Both the position numbers and the translations under genes were made by a program. From NCBI RefSeq assembly GCF_003544915.1, contig NZ_CP032097.1, positions 186,001 through 250,000 on the forward strand: a stretch of DNA of 64,000 nucleotides. Reading direction: 5' to 3'. The stretch's first letter is position 1; every line of letters starts with the position of its first letter. Of this stretch, positions 9,157 to 17,657 are shown in pieces. This DNA comes from Arcobacter ellisii. GTDB taxonomy: Bacteria; Campylobacterota; Campylobacteria; Campylobacterales; Arcobacteraceae. The notes under the pieces are model-generated. The model did no database searches, was not told the DNA's origin, and was given only the letters and a program-made list of their open reading frames with translations.

Positions 9157-9727
9157 CAAAATTTTACTTTTTATATTTTTGATTATATTTACTGGATGTG
9201 ATTTAAAACAAAATAGTATAGAGATAAATCACTATTCAATAGATTTTAAATCAAAAGAGATAATTAAAAAAACAAAATTGGAGTCAATTTTTATTGAAGA
9301 ACCTAACGTAAATAAAAGTTTTAATCTCACATCTATTTTCTATAATACAAAACCATATTTATTTGAAGAATACGCAAAAAATAGATGGATAAATGTTCCT
9401 AGTAATATGATTTATAATCAGTTATTAGACTCTTTTAGTTCAAGTAAACTTTTTACAAATGTAATCTCAAAAGATTCTAAACTAGAACATAAATACAATT
9501 TAAAAACAGATATTATAAAACTTTATCACGCTTTTGAAAATGATAAATCTTATGCAATTTTAAAAATCAAATTTGATTTAATTGAAGATAAAAAAGTTAT
9601 AAAATCATATAGTTATGACAAAAAAGTTTTATGTAAAACAAATGATGCTTATGGATTTGTAGAGGCTTTAAATAAAAGTTTTGAAGAAGTTGTAAATGAT
9701 TTATTGTACAACTTCTCTCTTATCTAA
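9140..9727 (+). CDS. ABC-type transport auxiliary lipoprotein (PqiC-like)
   Basis: A 195-residue lipoprotein from the ATG at 9140. That start has AGGAG at 9129-9133 with 6-nt spacing and is preferred over the in-frame ATG at 9122. The signal peptide ends in the lipobox IIFTGC (Cys20). The remainder fits the ABC_trans_aux family: MNYxS-like (INHYSID), YAKNRWINVPSNMIYNQLLDSF. Such lipoproteins act as outer-membrane partners of MCE transporters. It overlaps the mlaD end by 17 nt, and its 3' end overlaps the convergent AbrB gene by 27 nt. Confidence 0.8.
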   Translation: MIKQTNKILLFIFLIIFTGCDLKQNSIEINHYSIDFKSKEIIKKTKLESIFIEEPNVNKSFNLTSIFYNTKPYLFEEYAKNRWINVPSNMIYNQLLDSFSSSKLFTNVISKDSKLEHKYNLKTDIIKLYHAFENDKSYAILKIKFDLIEDKKVIKSYSYDKKVLCKTNDAYGFVEALNKSFEEVVNDLLYNFSLI

Positions 9728-10759
9728 TCTTTTGGCAATCATTGGAGCAATATTCATAACTATTAAAAGTCTTACAATATGATGTAAGGTGATAAAAGGA
9801 AGATTTGCTCCTACTAATATAGCAATTAAGTTTATCTCAGATTGACCACCTGGACCATATGCTAATAAAATAGAAAGAATAGGGAAGTCAAAAAGATTAT
9901 AGGTTATAGATATAAATACTGCACATAAAATTACAAGTATTATAAAATGACCTAAAGTTGAAAATAGGGTTTTTGCAATAGTTTGAAGACTCACCCCTTT
10001 AAAAGTAAATCCAATAATTGTTCCAAATACAACTTGAATAAATTTTAAAAATTCATCAGGAATGGGTGTATGAATAAGTCCTGTTGAATGAACTGCAATA
10101 CTAATTAACATCGGTCCCATTAAATATGCAGCAGTAAGTTTTACTTTTTTAGCAACAATTGCTCCAATATAACCTAAAAGAATTAAAATTGATAATTCAT
10201 ATAAATCAATATTTTTAAGAGGAATAGTTATTAGTTTATTTCCACTTATATCAATTTGAAAAATATATTGAATAACAAAAGGTAAAGTAACAACTACAAA
10301 AAATAGTCTTGAGCTTTGCATCAAAGTTATCTTTGAAATGTTGGCTTTTATCTCTTCACCAATAATTACCATCTCTATAACACCACCTGGCATAGAACCC
10401 AAATAAGATGTTTTGATATCATAATTTAGAAACTTGTGATAATAATATGTTCCACAAATTATTGTTAAAATAGTAAAAGGAATTACAAGTAATAAAGAAA
10501 AGAAATAAACATCAATATAATCTAAAATTTCTGGTGTAAAAGCACTTCCTATTGTAAGACCTATAAATATCCTAGCAGGTGGAGAAAAGGTTTTTGGACT
10601 TTGAATAGGTAGTTTTTCAAACCTCATGGCAATTGAACTAGCAAAAATAGCTCCTAAAAGCCAAGGAAGTGGTAAATGCAAATATATAAATAAAATTGAA
10701 CCACAAACACCTATAAAAAGTGCAAGTAACATTTTCAAGATGATTTGCATATTTATCAT
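9701..10759 (-). CDS. AbrB-family membrane protein
   Basis: A 352-residue polytopic inner-membrane protein made of two similar halves of about five helices each. Each half carries the family's typical wording (HLPLPWLLGAIFAS... and KLTAAYLMGPMLIS..., GSMPGGVIEMV and YGPGGQSEINLIA). This is the AbrB/ammonia monooxygenase-like permease family (PF05145); despite the name it is not a monooxygenase. The substrate is unknown. The gene follows porB on the same strand after about 120 nt with a hairpin. Confidence 0.85.
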   Translation of the reverse strand: MINMQIILKMLLALFIGVCGSILFIYLHLPLPWLLGAIFASSIAMRFEKLPIQSPKTFSPPARIFIGLTIGSAFTPEILDYIDVYFFSLLLVIPFTILTIICGTYYYHKFLNYDIKTSYLGSMPGGVIEMVIIGEEIKANISKITLMQSSRLFFVVVTLPFVIQYIFQIDISGNKLITIPLKNIDLYELSILILLGYIGAIVAKKVKLTAAYLMGPMLISIAVHSTGLIHTPIPDEFLKFIQVVFGTIIGFTFKGVSLQTIAKTLFSTLGHFIILVILCAVFISITYNLFDFPILSILLAYGPGGQSEINLIAILVGANLPFITLHHIVRLLIVMNIAPMIAKRLDKREVVQ

Positions 10760-10849
10760 TAAAAGCCTAAGATTTTTTTGTTTGTAGTATATTATGATTG
10801 GTTTAAAGTTTCAACTTTTATGAGGAAAATTGAAATTTTTAGGAGGTAA

Positions 10850-10874
10850 TTGTCCTAGAAAGTATCTAGGACAA
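10850..10874 (-). terminator. Hairpin downstream of porB
   Basis: A perfect 10-bp inverted repeat (TTGTCCTAGA / TCTAGGACAA) with a 5-nt loop lies just past the porB stop codon. A strong T-run is absent, so it may be a partial terminator or an mRNA-stabilising hairpin between the por operon and the AbrB gene. Confidence 0.5.
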
Positions 10875-10880
10875 CTATTT

Positions 10881-11849
10881 TTACATTCTGATTTCTTCTC
10901 TTTTTTGTAAGAAAGTCCATCTTTCATCAATTCTTTTTTGCCACTCATCAATTAAATATTCATATTCAGGTTTGAATAAGTGTTTAAATCTTGGTTGTGC
11001 ACCTAAATAATCTCTTACTGGAACAATATTTTTTGGTCTGTAAGTAATATTTAATTCTCTTCCATCAATGATTTCATATAATGGGAATACAAGTGAATCA
11101 ACTGCTAAATCAGAAACTTCAATAGTTTGATTTGGAGCAAATTTCCACTCAGTTGTACAAGCTGACATTGCATTAATAAATACTGGACCATGAGTATCAA
11201 ATCCTCTTTGGATTTTTTTAACCATGTCTTTCCATTTATTTGGAGCAACTTGAGCAACATAAGGTGCACCATGAGCTGCCATAATAGAAACGATATCTTT
11301 TTTCTGTCTTTTTTCACCATATGAGTGAGAACCAGCTGGTGCAGTTGTTGTACTTGAACCAATTGGAGTTGAAGATGATCTTTGACCTCCAGTATTTGCA
11401 TAAACTTCATTGTCTAAACAAACATACATAAAGTCATGTCCTCTTTCAAAACATCCAGAAATCCATTGGAATCCAATATCATAAGTAGAACCATCTCCAC
11501 CAAATGTTACGAATTTTGGTTGAGGAGTATCTGCACTGATTCTTCCTTTATTTCTTAAAGCTTTGTTCATAGTTTCAACTCCAGCCATTGCTGTTGACGA
11601 GTTTTCAAATCCAATATGAATCCATGAGCAATCCCAAGAAGTATGAGGATAAATAGCTGTACAAACTTCTAAACATCCTGTTGAAGCTGATACTACTAAG
11701 TTATCATTTGTTGCATTTAAAACTTCTCTTACGATAATTGAGTGTGCACAACCTGGACATAAAAGGTGTGAACCCTCAAATCTTTCAGCTGCTGTTGAGA
11801 AAGCTTTTAAGTTTTTAATCTCTTTTTGAGTATTTACTAATGTACTCAT
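10881..11849 (-). CDS. porB: Pyruvate:ferredoxin oxidoreductase beta subunit
   Basis: A 322-residue thiamine-diphosphate-binding subunit. The N-terminal CPGCAH motif holds cluster-ligand cysteines, and the TPP/Mg motif is visible as GGDGSTYDIGFQ...YVCLDNEVYANTGGQRS. With the alpha, gamma and delta subunits it converts pyruvate and CoA to acetyl-CoA, CO2 and reduced ferredoxin/flavodoxin. It is the last gene of porCDAB and overlaps porA by 4 nt (ATGA). Confidence 0.95.
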   Translation of the reverse strand: MSTLVNTQKEIKNLKAFSTAAERFEGSHLLCPGCAHSIIVREVLNATNDNLVVSASTGCLEVCTAIYPHTSWDCSWIHIGFENSSTAMAGVETMNKALRNKGRISADTPQPKFVTFGGDGSTYDIGFQWISGCFERGHDFMYVCLDNEVYANTGGQRSSSTPIGSSTTTAPAGSHSYGEKRQKKDIVSIMAAHGAPYVAQVAPNKWKDMVKKIQRGFDTHGPVFINAMSACTTEWKFAPNQTIEVSDLAVDSLVFPLYEIIDGRELNITYRPKNIVPVRDYLGAQPRFKHLFKPEYEYLIDEWQKRIDERWTFLQKREEIRM

Positions 11850-13087
11850 TTTTCTACTCCTTGCGCATTATAAAAGGCTAATTCTGGTCCTCTTACTCCA
11901 ACAAATCTTTGGATTTTTCCAGATAATTTACCTTCTTTTGCTTCTTTATCTAAAGTTCTATAAATATCTTTTAATAAAGCAACAGTCATATCTCTTCCAC
12001 CTAATCCATAGATTAAATTAGATACTAAAGGTCTATTTGGTGTATTGATTAATGCTCCAGAGATTTCATTAAATAATGTTCCAACTGTTCCACCTGGTGC
12101 ACTTCTATCCATACAAGCGATAGCTTTTACACCTTGTAATGCTTCAGCCATTTCTTCAAGAGGGAATGGTCTAAATACTCTTGGTGCAACAACACCAGCA
12201 TTTATACCTTCTGCTTTTAATTGCTCAATTGCAAGCATTGCAGTTTCATAAGTTGTACCTAAACAAACGATAGCAATATCTGCATTTTCCATATTATAAG
12301 TTTCAACAAGTTTATATTCTCTACCTGTTAATTCTTTAAACTCTTTAAATACATCAAGAATAACTTTTTTAGAACCCATTAATGCAGCATGTTGTTTTGC
12401 TTTGTGTTCAAAATGCCAATCTTGTTCTGTTTGAACACCGTGAGTAACAGGTTTGTCAAAGTTTAATAATGCATTTACTTGTAAATAATCACCTACAAAT
12501 TTAGAAGCAACTTCATCTGGAAGTGGCGTAACATTTTGTGCAGTGTGAGATGTCATAAATCCATCTTGATTTGAAATAACTGGTAATCTAACATCTGGAT
12601 GTTCTGATATTTTAAATGACATTAAAGTCATATCATAAGCTTGTTGAGGGTTAAATGCATCAAGTGATATCCAACCAGAATCTCTAGTTAAATATAAATC
12701 AGAGTGGTCACCATTTACATTTAAAGGTGCTGCTAATGCTCTATTTACTAAACATAAAACAACAGGGATTCTCATTCCAGATGCTTGGTATAAAACCTCA
12801 ATCATAAGTGCTAGACCTTGAGATGAAGTTGCAGTTGCAACTCTTCCACCAGCAGCTCCAGCTCCAACACATGCAGACATAGCAGCGTGTTCAGATTCAG
12901 TCATCATAACTTCACCATCAATATATCCATTTGCATGGAACATTGCATAATTTTCAACTGTAGCAGTTGAAGGAGTAATAGGATAAGCAGCAACTACATC
13001 TACATCAGCTTGTCTTAAAGCCTGAGAATTTGCCATATTCCCATCCCAAACTTCAACAGTTTTTAATTCCATTACTTTTTTATTCAT
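11846..13087 (-). CDS. porA: Pyruvate:ferredoxin oxidoreductase alpha subunit
   Basis: A 413-residue alpha subunit with the pyrimidine-binding domain (ADVVAAYPITPSTATVE), the substrate/CoA-contacting segment (MMTESEHAAMSACVGAGAAGGR) and a C-terminal transketolase-like domain (CMDRSAPGGTVGTLFNEIS). It is full length for the four-subunit type. It sits third in the por operon, sharing one base with porD upstream and four with porB downstream. Confidence 0.95.
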   Translation of the reverse strand: MNKKVMELKTVEVWDGNMANSQALRQADVDVVAAYPITPSTATVENYAMFHANGYIDGEVMMTESEHAAMSACVGAGAAGGRVATATSSQGLALMIEVLYQASGMRIPVVLCLVNRALAAPLNVNGDHSDLYLTRDSGWISLDAFNPQQAYDMTLMSFKISEHPDVRLPVISNQDGFMTSHTAQNVTPLPDEVASKFVGDYLQVNALLNFDKPVTHGVQTEQDWHFEHKAKQHAALMGSKKVILDVFKEFKELTGREYKLVETYNMENADIAIVCLGTTYETAMLAIEQLKAEGINAGVVAPRVFRPFPLEEMAEALQGVKAIACMDRSAPGGTVGTLFNEISGALINTPNRPLVSNLIYGLGGRDMTVALLKDIYRTLDKEAKEGKLSGKIQRFVGVRGPELAFYNAQGVEK

Positions 13088-13497
13088 TATTCACCCTTTT
13101 TTTGTTTTACAGGCCATTGAGACAATGCTTCTTCTGTAGTAACATACTCATTAAACATTAATAGTGATTTAGGATTTGTAGGACAAACACTTACACATAA
13201 TCCGCAACCTTTACAGTGTTCATAATCAACACCTTTCATCTCTTTATTTCTTGCAATAATTGATGAATCTGGACAGAAAATCCAACAGTTTTGACAGTCA
13301 ATACAAGTTTCAGAATTCCAAACTGGTTTAATAACTCTCCAGTCTCCAACACTCATACTTTTTGAACTTGTTTCAGAATAAAGTCTATCTTCAGGTTGAA
13401 TTTCAGCTATATTATAATCTATATTTCCATCGAATGTATAAAGAGCAGCACCAGGTACTAACTCATCCCATCCCATTTCTTTAATTGGTTTACTCAT
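13087..13497 (-). CDS. porD: Pyruvate:ferredoxin oxidoreductase delta subunit (ferredoxin-like)
   Basis: A 136-residue iron-sulfur subunit with two complete [4Fe-4S] motifs, CIDCQNCWIFCP and CKGCGLCVSVCP, in the C-terminal half. It carries electrons from the TPP site to the external ferredoxin or flavodoxin. The N-terminal 60 residues lack a metal motif and probably contact the other subunits. Confidence 0.95.
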   Translation of the reverse strand: MSKPIKEMGWDELVPGAALYTFDGNIDYNIAEIQPEDRLYSETSSKSMSVGDWRVIKPVWNSETCIDCQNCWIFCPDSSIIARNKEMKGVDYEHCKGCGLCVSVCPTNPKSLLMFNEYVTTEEALSQWPVKQKKGE

Positions 13498-13508
13498 TTT
13501 TTATCCTT

Positions 13509-14072
13509 CTAATGAACTTCGTCATAAGCTCTTTGGATTGCTACCATATTAGCTTCAATAATATTTGGTGGTAACTTTTTAAGAACGTGTTTCATTTTAT
13601 TTTTAAAATCTTCAATTTCAAACATTCCACTAACTTTCATAAATGCACCAAGCATTGGAGTATTAGGAATAGCTTTTCCAATAGTCTCTCTTGCAATTTG
13701 AAAACAGTCAAGAATAAATACTCTATCTTTGATTTCCTCTAGTTCTGGAACTAATGAAATTAGTTCATCTTTGCTAAGGTGTGTTGTAATAATATATTTA
13801 GTTGTATCTTTACCATTAGCAGTGATATTATCTGTTATAGCAAGACCTGGATCTAATATAAATACAAAATCAGGACTCATATATTTTTCGTGGTTTAAAA
13901 TTACATTATCGTCAATTCTATTGTAGGCAGTCATTGACGCACCTCTTTTAGCTGAACCATAAAATGCAAAGGCTTGAACTTGTTTACCTGATTCTGCTAC
14001 AATTGAACCAAGACCTTTTGCACCTGTTACAGCACCTTGACCTGCACGGCTATGCCATCTAATTTCTAACAT
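13509..14072 (-). CDS. porC: Pyruvate:ferredoxin oxidoreductase gamma subunit
   Basis: A 187-residue gamma subunit beginning MLEIRWHSRAGQGAVTGAKG, the family's CoA-binding glycine loop. It is the first gene of the operon and has a good Shine-Dalgarno (AAGGAG at 14080-14085, minus strand) ahead of its ATG. It is followed by porD after 11 nt. Confidence 0.94.
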   Translation of the reverse strand: MLEIRWHSRAGQGAVTGAKGLGSIVAESGKQVQAFAFYGSAKRGASMTAYNRIDDNVILNHEKYMSPDFVFILDPGLAITDNITANGKDTTKYIITTHLSKDELISLVPELEEIKDRVFILDCFQIARETIGKAIPNTPMLGAFMKVSGMFEIEDFKNKMKHVLKKLPPNIIEANMVAIQRAYDEVH

Positions 14073-14131
14073 AGAGGCTCTCCTTATTTAAAATATTAAA
14101 TTTGACTTAAAAAATTTAATTAGTCTTCTGT

Positions 14132-14137
14132 ATTATA
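14132..14137 (-). promoter_or_regulatory. Probable -10 element of the por operon
   Basis: TATAAT on the minus strand about 60 nt upstream of the porC start, inside a small inverted repeat (TCTTCT / AGAAGA at 14124-14142). The overlap suggests that an operator could cover the -10. No -35 box stands out, which is usual for sigma-70 promoters of Campylobacterota. Confidence 0.5.
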
Positions 14138-14384
14138 GAAGATTTTAACTTAAATCAACTTTTATTTCTGAAATTTAGAAAAAAAGTGACACAAAAATTC
14201 ACACATTTGAGTAGAAAAAATAAAAAAAACAGTAAAAATGAAAAACATTATAAATTATCAAAGGCTCAAGTAAGCCCAAAATATAGTAAATAGAGGCGAT
14301 TATTAACAATAGGGAATGATTATCCTATATTATAGAAATAAAAACTTGTTATTTTATATCTTTTTAAAAGTAGTTAAATAAATT
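14138..14384. other. Intergenic stretch without a gene
   Basis: About 300 nt between porC and the HAD gene without a plausible ORF. It is very AT-rich and contains two small hairpins: GGCT/AGCC around 14264-14275, and ATAGG/CCTAT around 14309-14328 (beside GAATGATTATCC, which faintly resembles a Fur half-site). I see no conserved RNA motif. Confidence 0.5.
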
Positions 14385-14414
14385 AAGCAATATTTAATAT
14401 ATTAAATATTGCTT
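14385..14414 (-). terminator. Palindromic terminator of the HAD gene
   Basis: A perfect 30-nt palindrome (AAGCAATATTTAATA and its complement) overlapping the stop codon of the HAD phosphatase gene, followed on the minus strand by an AT-rich tail. It probably ends the peptide-binding protein/HAD transcript. Confidence 0.55.
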
Positions 14415-15058
14415 GAAAGGAATTTGATAGCATTAAGAGAATCTTTTTCAATATAATTTGTATATTTTAAAAGTTCTTCTTTTTCACCATAACCACATAA
14501 AACACCAATTGAATTGATATTTGCTTCGCGTGCGGCAATTAAATCAAGTTTTGTATCTCCAATCATCCACACATCATCTCTATTTTTATTATAATTCATT
14601 TGTTCAAGGGTAACTAAAATTGGTTCAGGATGTGGTTTTGGATTTTGAACATTTTCTCTACCTGTTATGATTTCAAAAAATTGAGTTATATTAAAATGGT
14701 CAAGTAAAGGAATAGTGTACATTCTAGTTTTTGTTGTAACAACACTAACCCTTGCAATTTTAGATGCAAGTTCCACAGCTTCATAAGCATTTTCTAAAAG
14801 ACTAGTTTGTTCTTTAGAAATAATTCTATATCTATTTTTATATGAATCAACGAAATCCCAAACTTTAGATTCATCAACTCCTAAATTTTTATACATAATA
14901 TCAAGGGGATAACCAATCAAATTTTTTATATCTTGTTCAGTTCCTTCAAAATTAAAATCCATTTCATCAAAAGAGTGTTTAAAAGTTGAAACTATTGCAT
15001 CTGTCGAATCAATCAATGTTCCATCTAAATCAAAAAGTATAATTTTATTTTTATTCAT
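14402..15058 (-). CDS. HAD-superfamily phosphatase (phosphoglycolate phosphatase-like)
   Basis: A 218-residue HAD hydrolase. Motif I is FDLDGTLIDS, motif II is VSVVTTK, the motif III lysine lies in NPKPHPEP, and motif IV is IGDTKLDLIAA. The cap is of the Gph/PGMB type. The start chosen is the ATG at 15056-15058, which has AAGGAA 5 nt upstream. An in-frame ATG 14 codons earlier would overlap the upstream gene and lacks a binding site. The substrate is not determined; 2-phosphoglycolate or another sugar phosphate is typical. Confidence 0.85.
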   Translation of the reverse strand: MNKNKIILFDLDGTLIDSTDAIVSTFKHSFDEMDFNFEGTEQDIKNLIGYPLDIMYKNLGVDESKVWDFVDSYKNRYRIISKEQTSLLENAYEAVELASKIARVSVVTTKTRMYTIPLLDHFNITQFFEIITGRENVQNPKPHPEPILVTLEQMNYNKNRDDVWMIGDTKLDLIAAREANINSIGVLCGYGEKEELLKYTNYIEKDSLNAIKFLSSNI

Positions 15059-15081
15059 TTTATTCCTTATATTATTGTTTT

Positions 15082-16584
15082 TTATTCTTCTATTTGCCAA
15101 TCTTTTTGATTATGCATTATTCCTACAAATGCAGGTTCTACCTTTTTTATTCTTTTATTAATAGCAGTTATTCCATCAGGAATATATAAAAATAAGTAAG
15201 GCAAATCATCACTTATAATCTGAAATATCTCTTTATAAATAGTTCCTAATTCATCTCTATTAATTGTACTCATTCCTTTTTCTATTAGTTTATCTACAGT
15301 TTCATTTTTATATGAAACTAAATTAAATCCACCAAGTTTTGCACTTGAACTGTGCCAAAGAGGATAAGCATCAGGCATTAGAGCAAGTGACCAACCAAGA
15401 AGTACTGCTTGAAAATTTCTTGGATGAACAACTGTATTTAAAAATGCTTGCCACTCCATAACACGAATTTTCATTATCACACCAGCTTTTTGCAATTGGT
15501 ATTGTAAAATTTGTGCAGCATTTATTCTTATATCATTCCCTGTATTTGTTATAACTTCAAAAGTAAAAGGATTGTTTTCATCATAACCAAGTTCTTTTAA
15601 TAAAGCTTTTGCTTTTTCTATATCTTGAGTTATAGGTTTTACATCTTCATTATATGCAAATGAACCAGGTAAAAATGGTCCATTACAAACTTTACCATAA
15701 CCAAAAAATAAAATATCAACTAACTCTTGTCTATTTATAGCTAAAGATAAAGCTTCTCTTATTTTTTTATTTTGAAACTTTTCATTTTTTAAATTAAATC
15801 CTAAATAACTAAATGAAAAACTAGGTTTTTGTAAAATAGTGTAATCTTTTTTAAAGTTATCATCTATTTGTCTATCAACTTGAATTGGGTCAAGACCACC
15901 AATATCAAGTTTTTTTTGTTTTAAATACAAAAAAGAGGTATTTGGGTCTGGCAAAAATTGGTATTTTATTTTTTCAATTTTTGGTTTCCCTTCAAAATAG
16001 TTTTCATTTGCTATAAGTTCAATATCTTGCCCTGTTTTAAACTCTTTTAGTTTATAAGAACCAGTTCCTATTGGATTTTTGTTAAAAGAGCTTGTCATTA
16101 AATCTTTTTCATCTTTTAAAATATGATAAGGTAAAAGTCCAACCATCCAAGTCTCTATCGCTTTAAAATAAGGTTTCTTGTAGATAACTTCAATTGTAAA
16201 ATTATCAACTGCTGTTACACTTTGAACTTCTGTAAAATTTGATTTAATAGAGTTAAAAACTTTTGGATTGATGATTTGTTCATATGTAAACAATACATCT
16301 TTTGAAGTAACTTTAATATTATCATGCCAAAAAATGTCATCTCTTAATTTTATAATTAATTTTGTTGGAGTTTCAAAAAAGTAAGATTTTGCTAAATCAA
16401 CAGTTGGTTTTCCATCTTTATCATATTTAAAAAGTCCATTAAATAACCAATCAGAAATTTCAGAACTAGCTGAATCATTGGCTAAGATAGGATTTAATCT
16501 ACTTGGACTTGATGTCATAGATAAGTTTAAAGTACTTGCTGTTAGATATGATAAAAATAATAGATTATAGATTAAAAATTTCAT
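15082..16584 (-). CDS. Peptide/nickel-type ABC transporter substrate-binding protein
   Basis: A 500-residue periplasmic binding protein of the SBP_bac_5 (DppA/OppA/NikA) family. It has a short signal peptide (about 16 residues) and the usual opening NLSMTSSPSRLNPILANDSASS. Internal landmarks are DIFWHDNIKVTSKDVLFTYE and IREALSLAINRQELVD. The family captures oligopeptides or metal chelates for an ABC importer, but no permease or ATPase genes are next to it, so this is an orphan binding protein. A HAD phosphatase gene follows after 23 nt. Confidence 0.88.
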   Translation of the reverse strand: MKFLIYNLLFLSYLTASTLNLSMTSSPSRLNPILANDSASSEISDWLFNGLFKYDKDGKPTVDLAKSYFFETPTKLIIKLRDDIFWHDNIKVTSKDVLFTYEQIINPKVFNSIKSNFTEVQSVTAVDNFTIEVIYKKPYFKAIETWMVGLLPYHILKDEKDLMTSSFNKNPIGTGSYKLKEFKTGQDIELIANENYFEGKPKIEKIKYQFLPDPNTSFLYLKQKKLDIGGLDPIQVDRQIDDNFKKDYTILQKPSFSFSYLGFNLKNEKFQNKKIREALSLAINRQELVDILFFGYGKVCNGPFLPGSFAYNEDVKPITQDIEKAKALLKELGYDENNPFTFEVITNTGNDIRINAAQILQYQLQKAGVIMKIRVMEWQAFLNTVVHPRNFQAVLLGWSLALMPDAYPLWHSSSAKLGGFNLVSYKNETVDKLIEKGMSTINRDELGTIYKEIFQIISDDLPYLFLYIPDGITAINKRIKKVEPAFVGIMHNQKDWQIEE

Positions 16585-16611
16585 AGGGTATTGTATTGTT
16601 TTTTTATAAAA

Positions 16612-16648
16612 AAAGGCATAAAAAAAGGAGCAACTTTTGTCGCTCCTT
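16612..16648 (-). terminator. Rho-independent terminator of rplM-rpsI
   Basis: On the minus strand a GC-containing stem (AAGGAGCGAC / GTTGCTCCTT with one mismatch) and a 4-nt loop are followed by a run of at least seven T residues. It lies about 120 nt beyond the rpsI stop. Confidence 0.8.
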
Positions 16649-16767
16649 CTTGAAAATAGTAAAGAAATATACTCCTATTGACAACGGTCTTTTTATATGC
16701 CTTTGGCAAAAATAAAAAGCCATAATTTTTGACAAAAGAGAAGCAGTTCTCTTTTGTATTCCAAAAA

Positions 16768-17157
16768 TTATCTTTTTGAGAATTGAGAAGATTTTCTTGC
16801 TTTTTTCTTTCCGTATTTTTTTCTTTCAACAGATCTAGCATCTCTTGTTAATAAACCGTAAGGTTTTAAGATTGATCTAAATTGCTCATCAAAAGCAACT
16901 AATGCTCTTGAAATTCCGTGTCTTGCAGCATCAGCTTGAGCAGAATATCCACCACCAAGAGTTTTAACTACGATGTTTACAGAAGTTTCTTGTTTAGCAA
17001 CATTTAATGGTTGCATAACTCTTTTTTTAATTGATTCATGTCCACCTAACCAAGCGTCAAGAGTTTGACCATTGATTGTTAATTGACCGTTACCATTTTC
17101 TAGCCATACTTTAGCTACAGCTGTTTTTCTTCTTCCAGTTGCATATACTTTTGCCAT
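16768..17157 (-). CDS. rpsI: 30S ribosomal protein S9
   Basis: A 129-residue S9 with the conserved start [18 protein letters not shown] and the basic C-terminal tail ([30 protein letters not shown] region, residues 100-129), whose final KR reaches the P-site tRNA. It follows rplM by 5 nt, the universal L13-S9 pair. Confidence 0.98.
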   Translation of the reverse strand: MAKVYATGRRKTAVAKVWLENGNGQLTINGQTLDAWLGGHESIKKRVMQPLNVAKQETSVNIVVKTLGGGYSAQADAARHGISRALVAFDEQFRSILKPYGLLTRDARSVERKKYGKKKARKSSQFSKR

Positions 17158-17162
17158 TACTC

Positions 17163-17582
17163 TTATCCTTTGATTTGCGCAGTATGAGGGTGTTCACTTC
17201 CTGCATATACTTTTAATTTTTTTAACATAGCTTTTCCAAGAGTAGTTTTTGGAAGCATACCTCTAGTAGCTAGTTTGTATAATTTTTCTGGATTTTTTTC
17301 AAACATTTCAGACATTTTGTGAGTTTTTGTACTACCAAAATAACCTGAGTGTGTAAAGTAATTTTTACTTTCTAATTTTTTACCAGAAAATTTTGCTTTT
17401 GATGCATTTATAATTACAACAAAATCTCCGCAGTCTACATTTGGTGTAAAACAAGGTTTGTTTTTCCCTCTTAAGATAGTAGCAACTTCTGTAATAATTC
17501 TTCCGAATACTTTATCAGTTGCATCAACTACTATCCAATCTCTTTCGATTTCGTTAGCATGTGCCATTTGAGTAAATTTCAT
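17163..17582 (-). CDS. rplM: 50S ribosomal protein L13
   Basis: A 139-residue L13. Landmarks are [30 protein letters not shown] and [21 protein letters not shown]. It is the first gene of the rplM-rpsI operon. Confidence 0.98.
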   Translation of the reverse strand: MKFTQMAHANEIERDWIVVDATDKVFGRIITEVATILRGKNKPCFTPNVDCGDFVVIINASKAKFSGKKLESKNYFTHSGYFGSTKTHKMSEMFEKNPEKLYKLATRGMLPKTTLGKAMLKKLKVYAGSEHPHTAQIKG

Positions 17583-17657
17583 TTATTTTCTCCGCTTTTT
17601 TAATGAGGTGCAATAATAGTGTAGTAATGCTTAAAAAATACTTAAATTAAGTAGTTT

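Noticed and set aside
16581-16841. 86-codon ORF on the minus strand beyond rpsI
   Set aside because: It overlaps the end of rpsI and runs through the rpsI terminator; no binding site or family resemblance.
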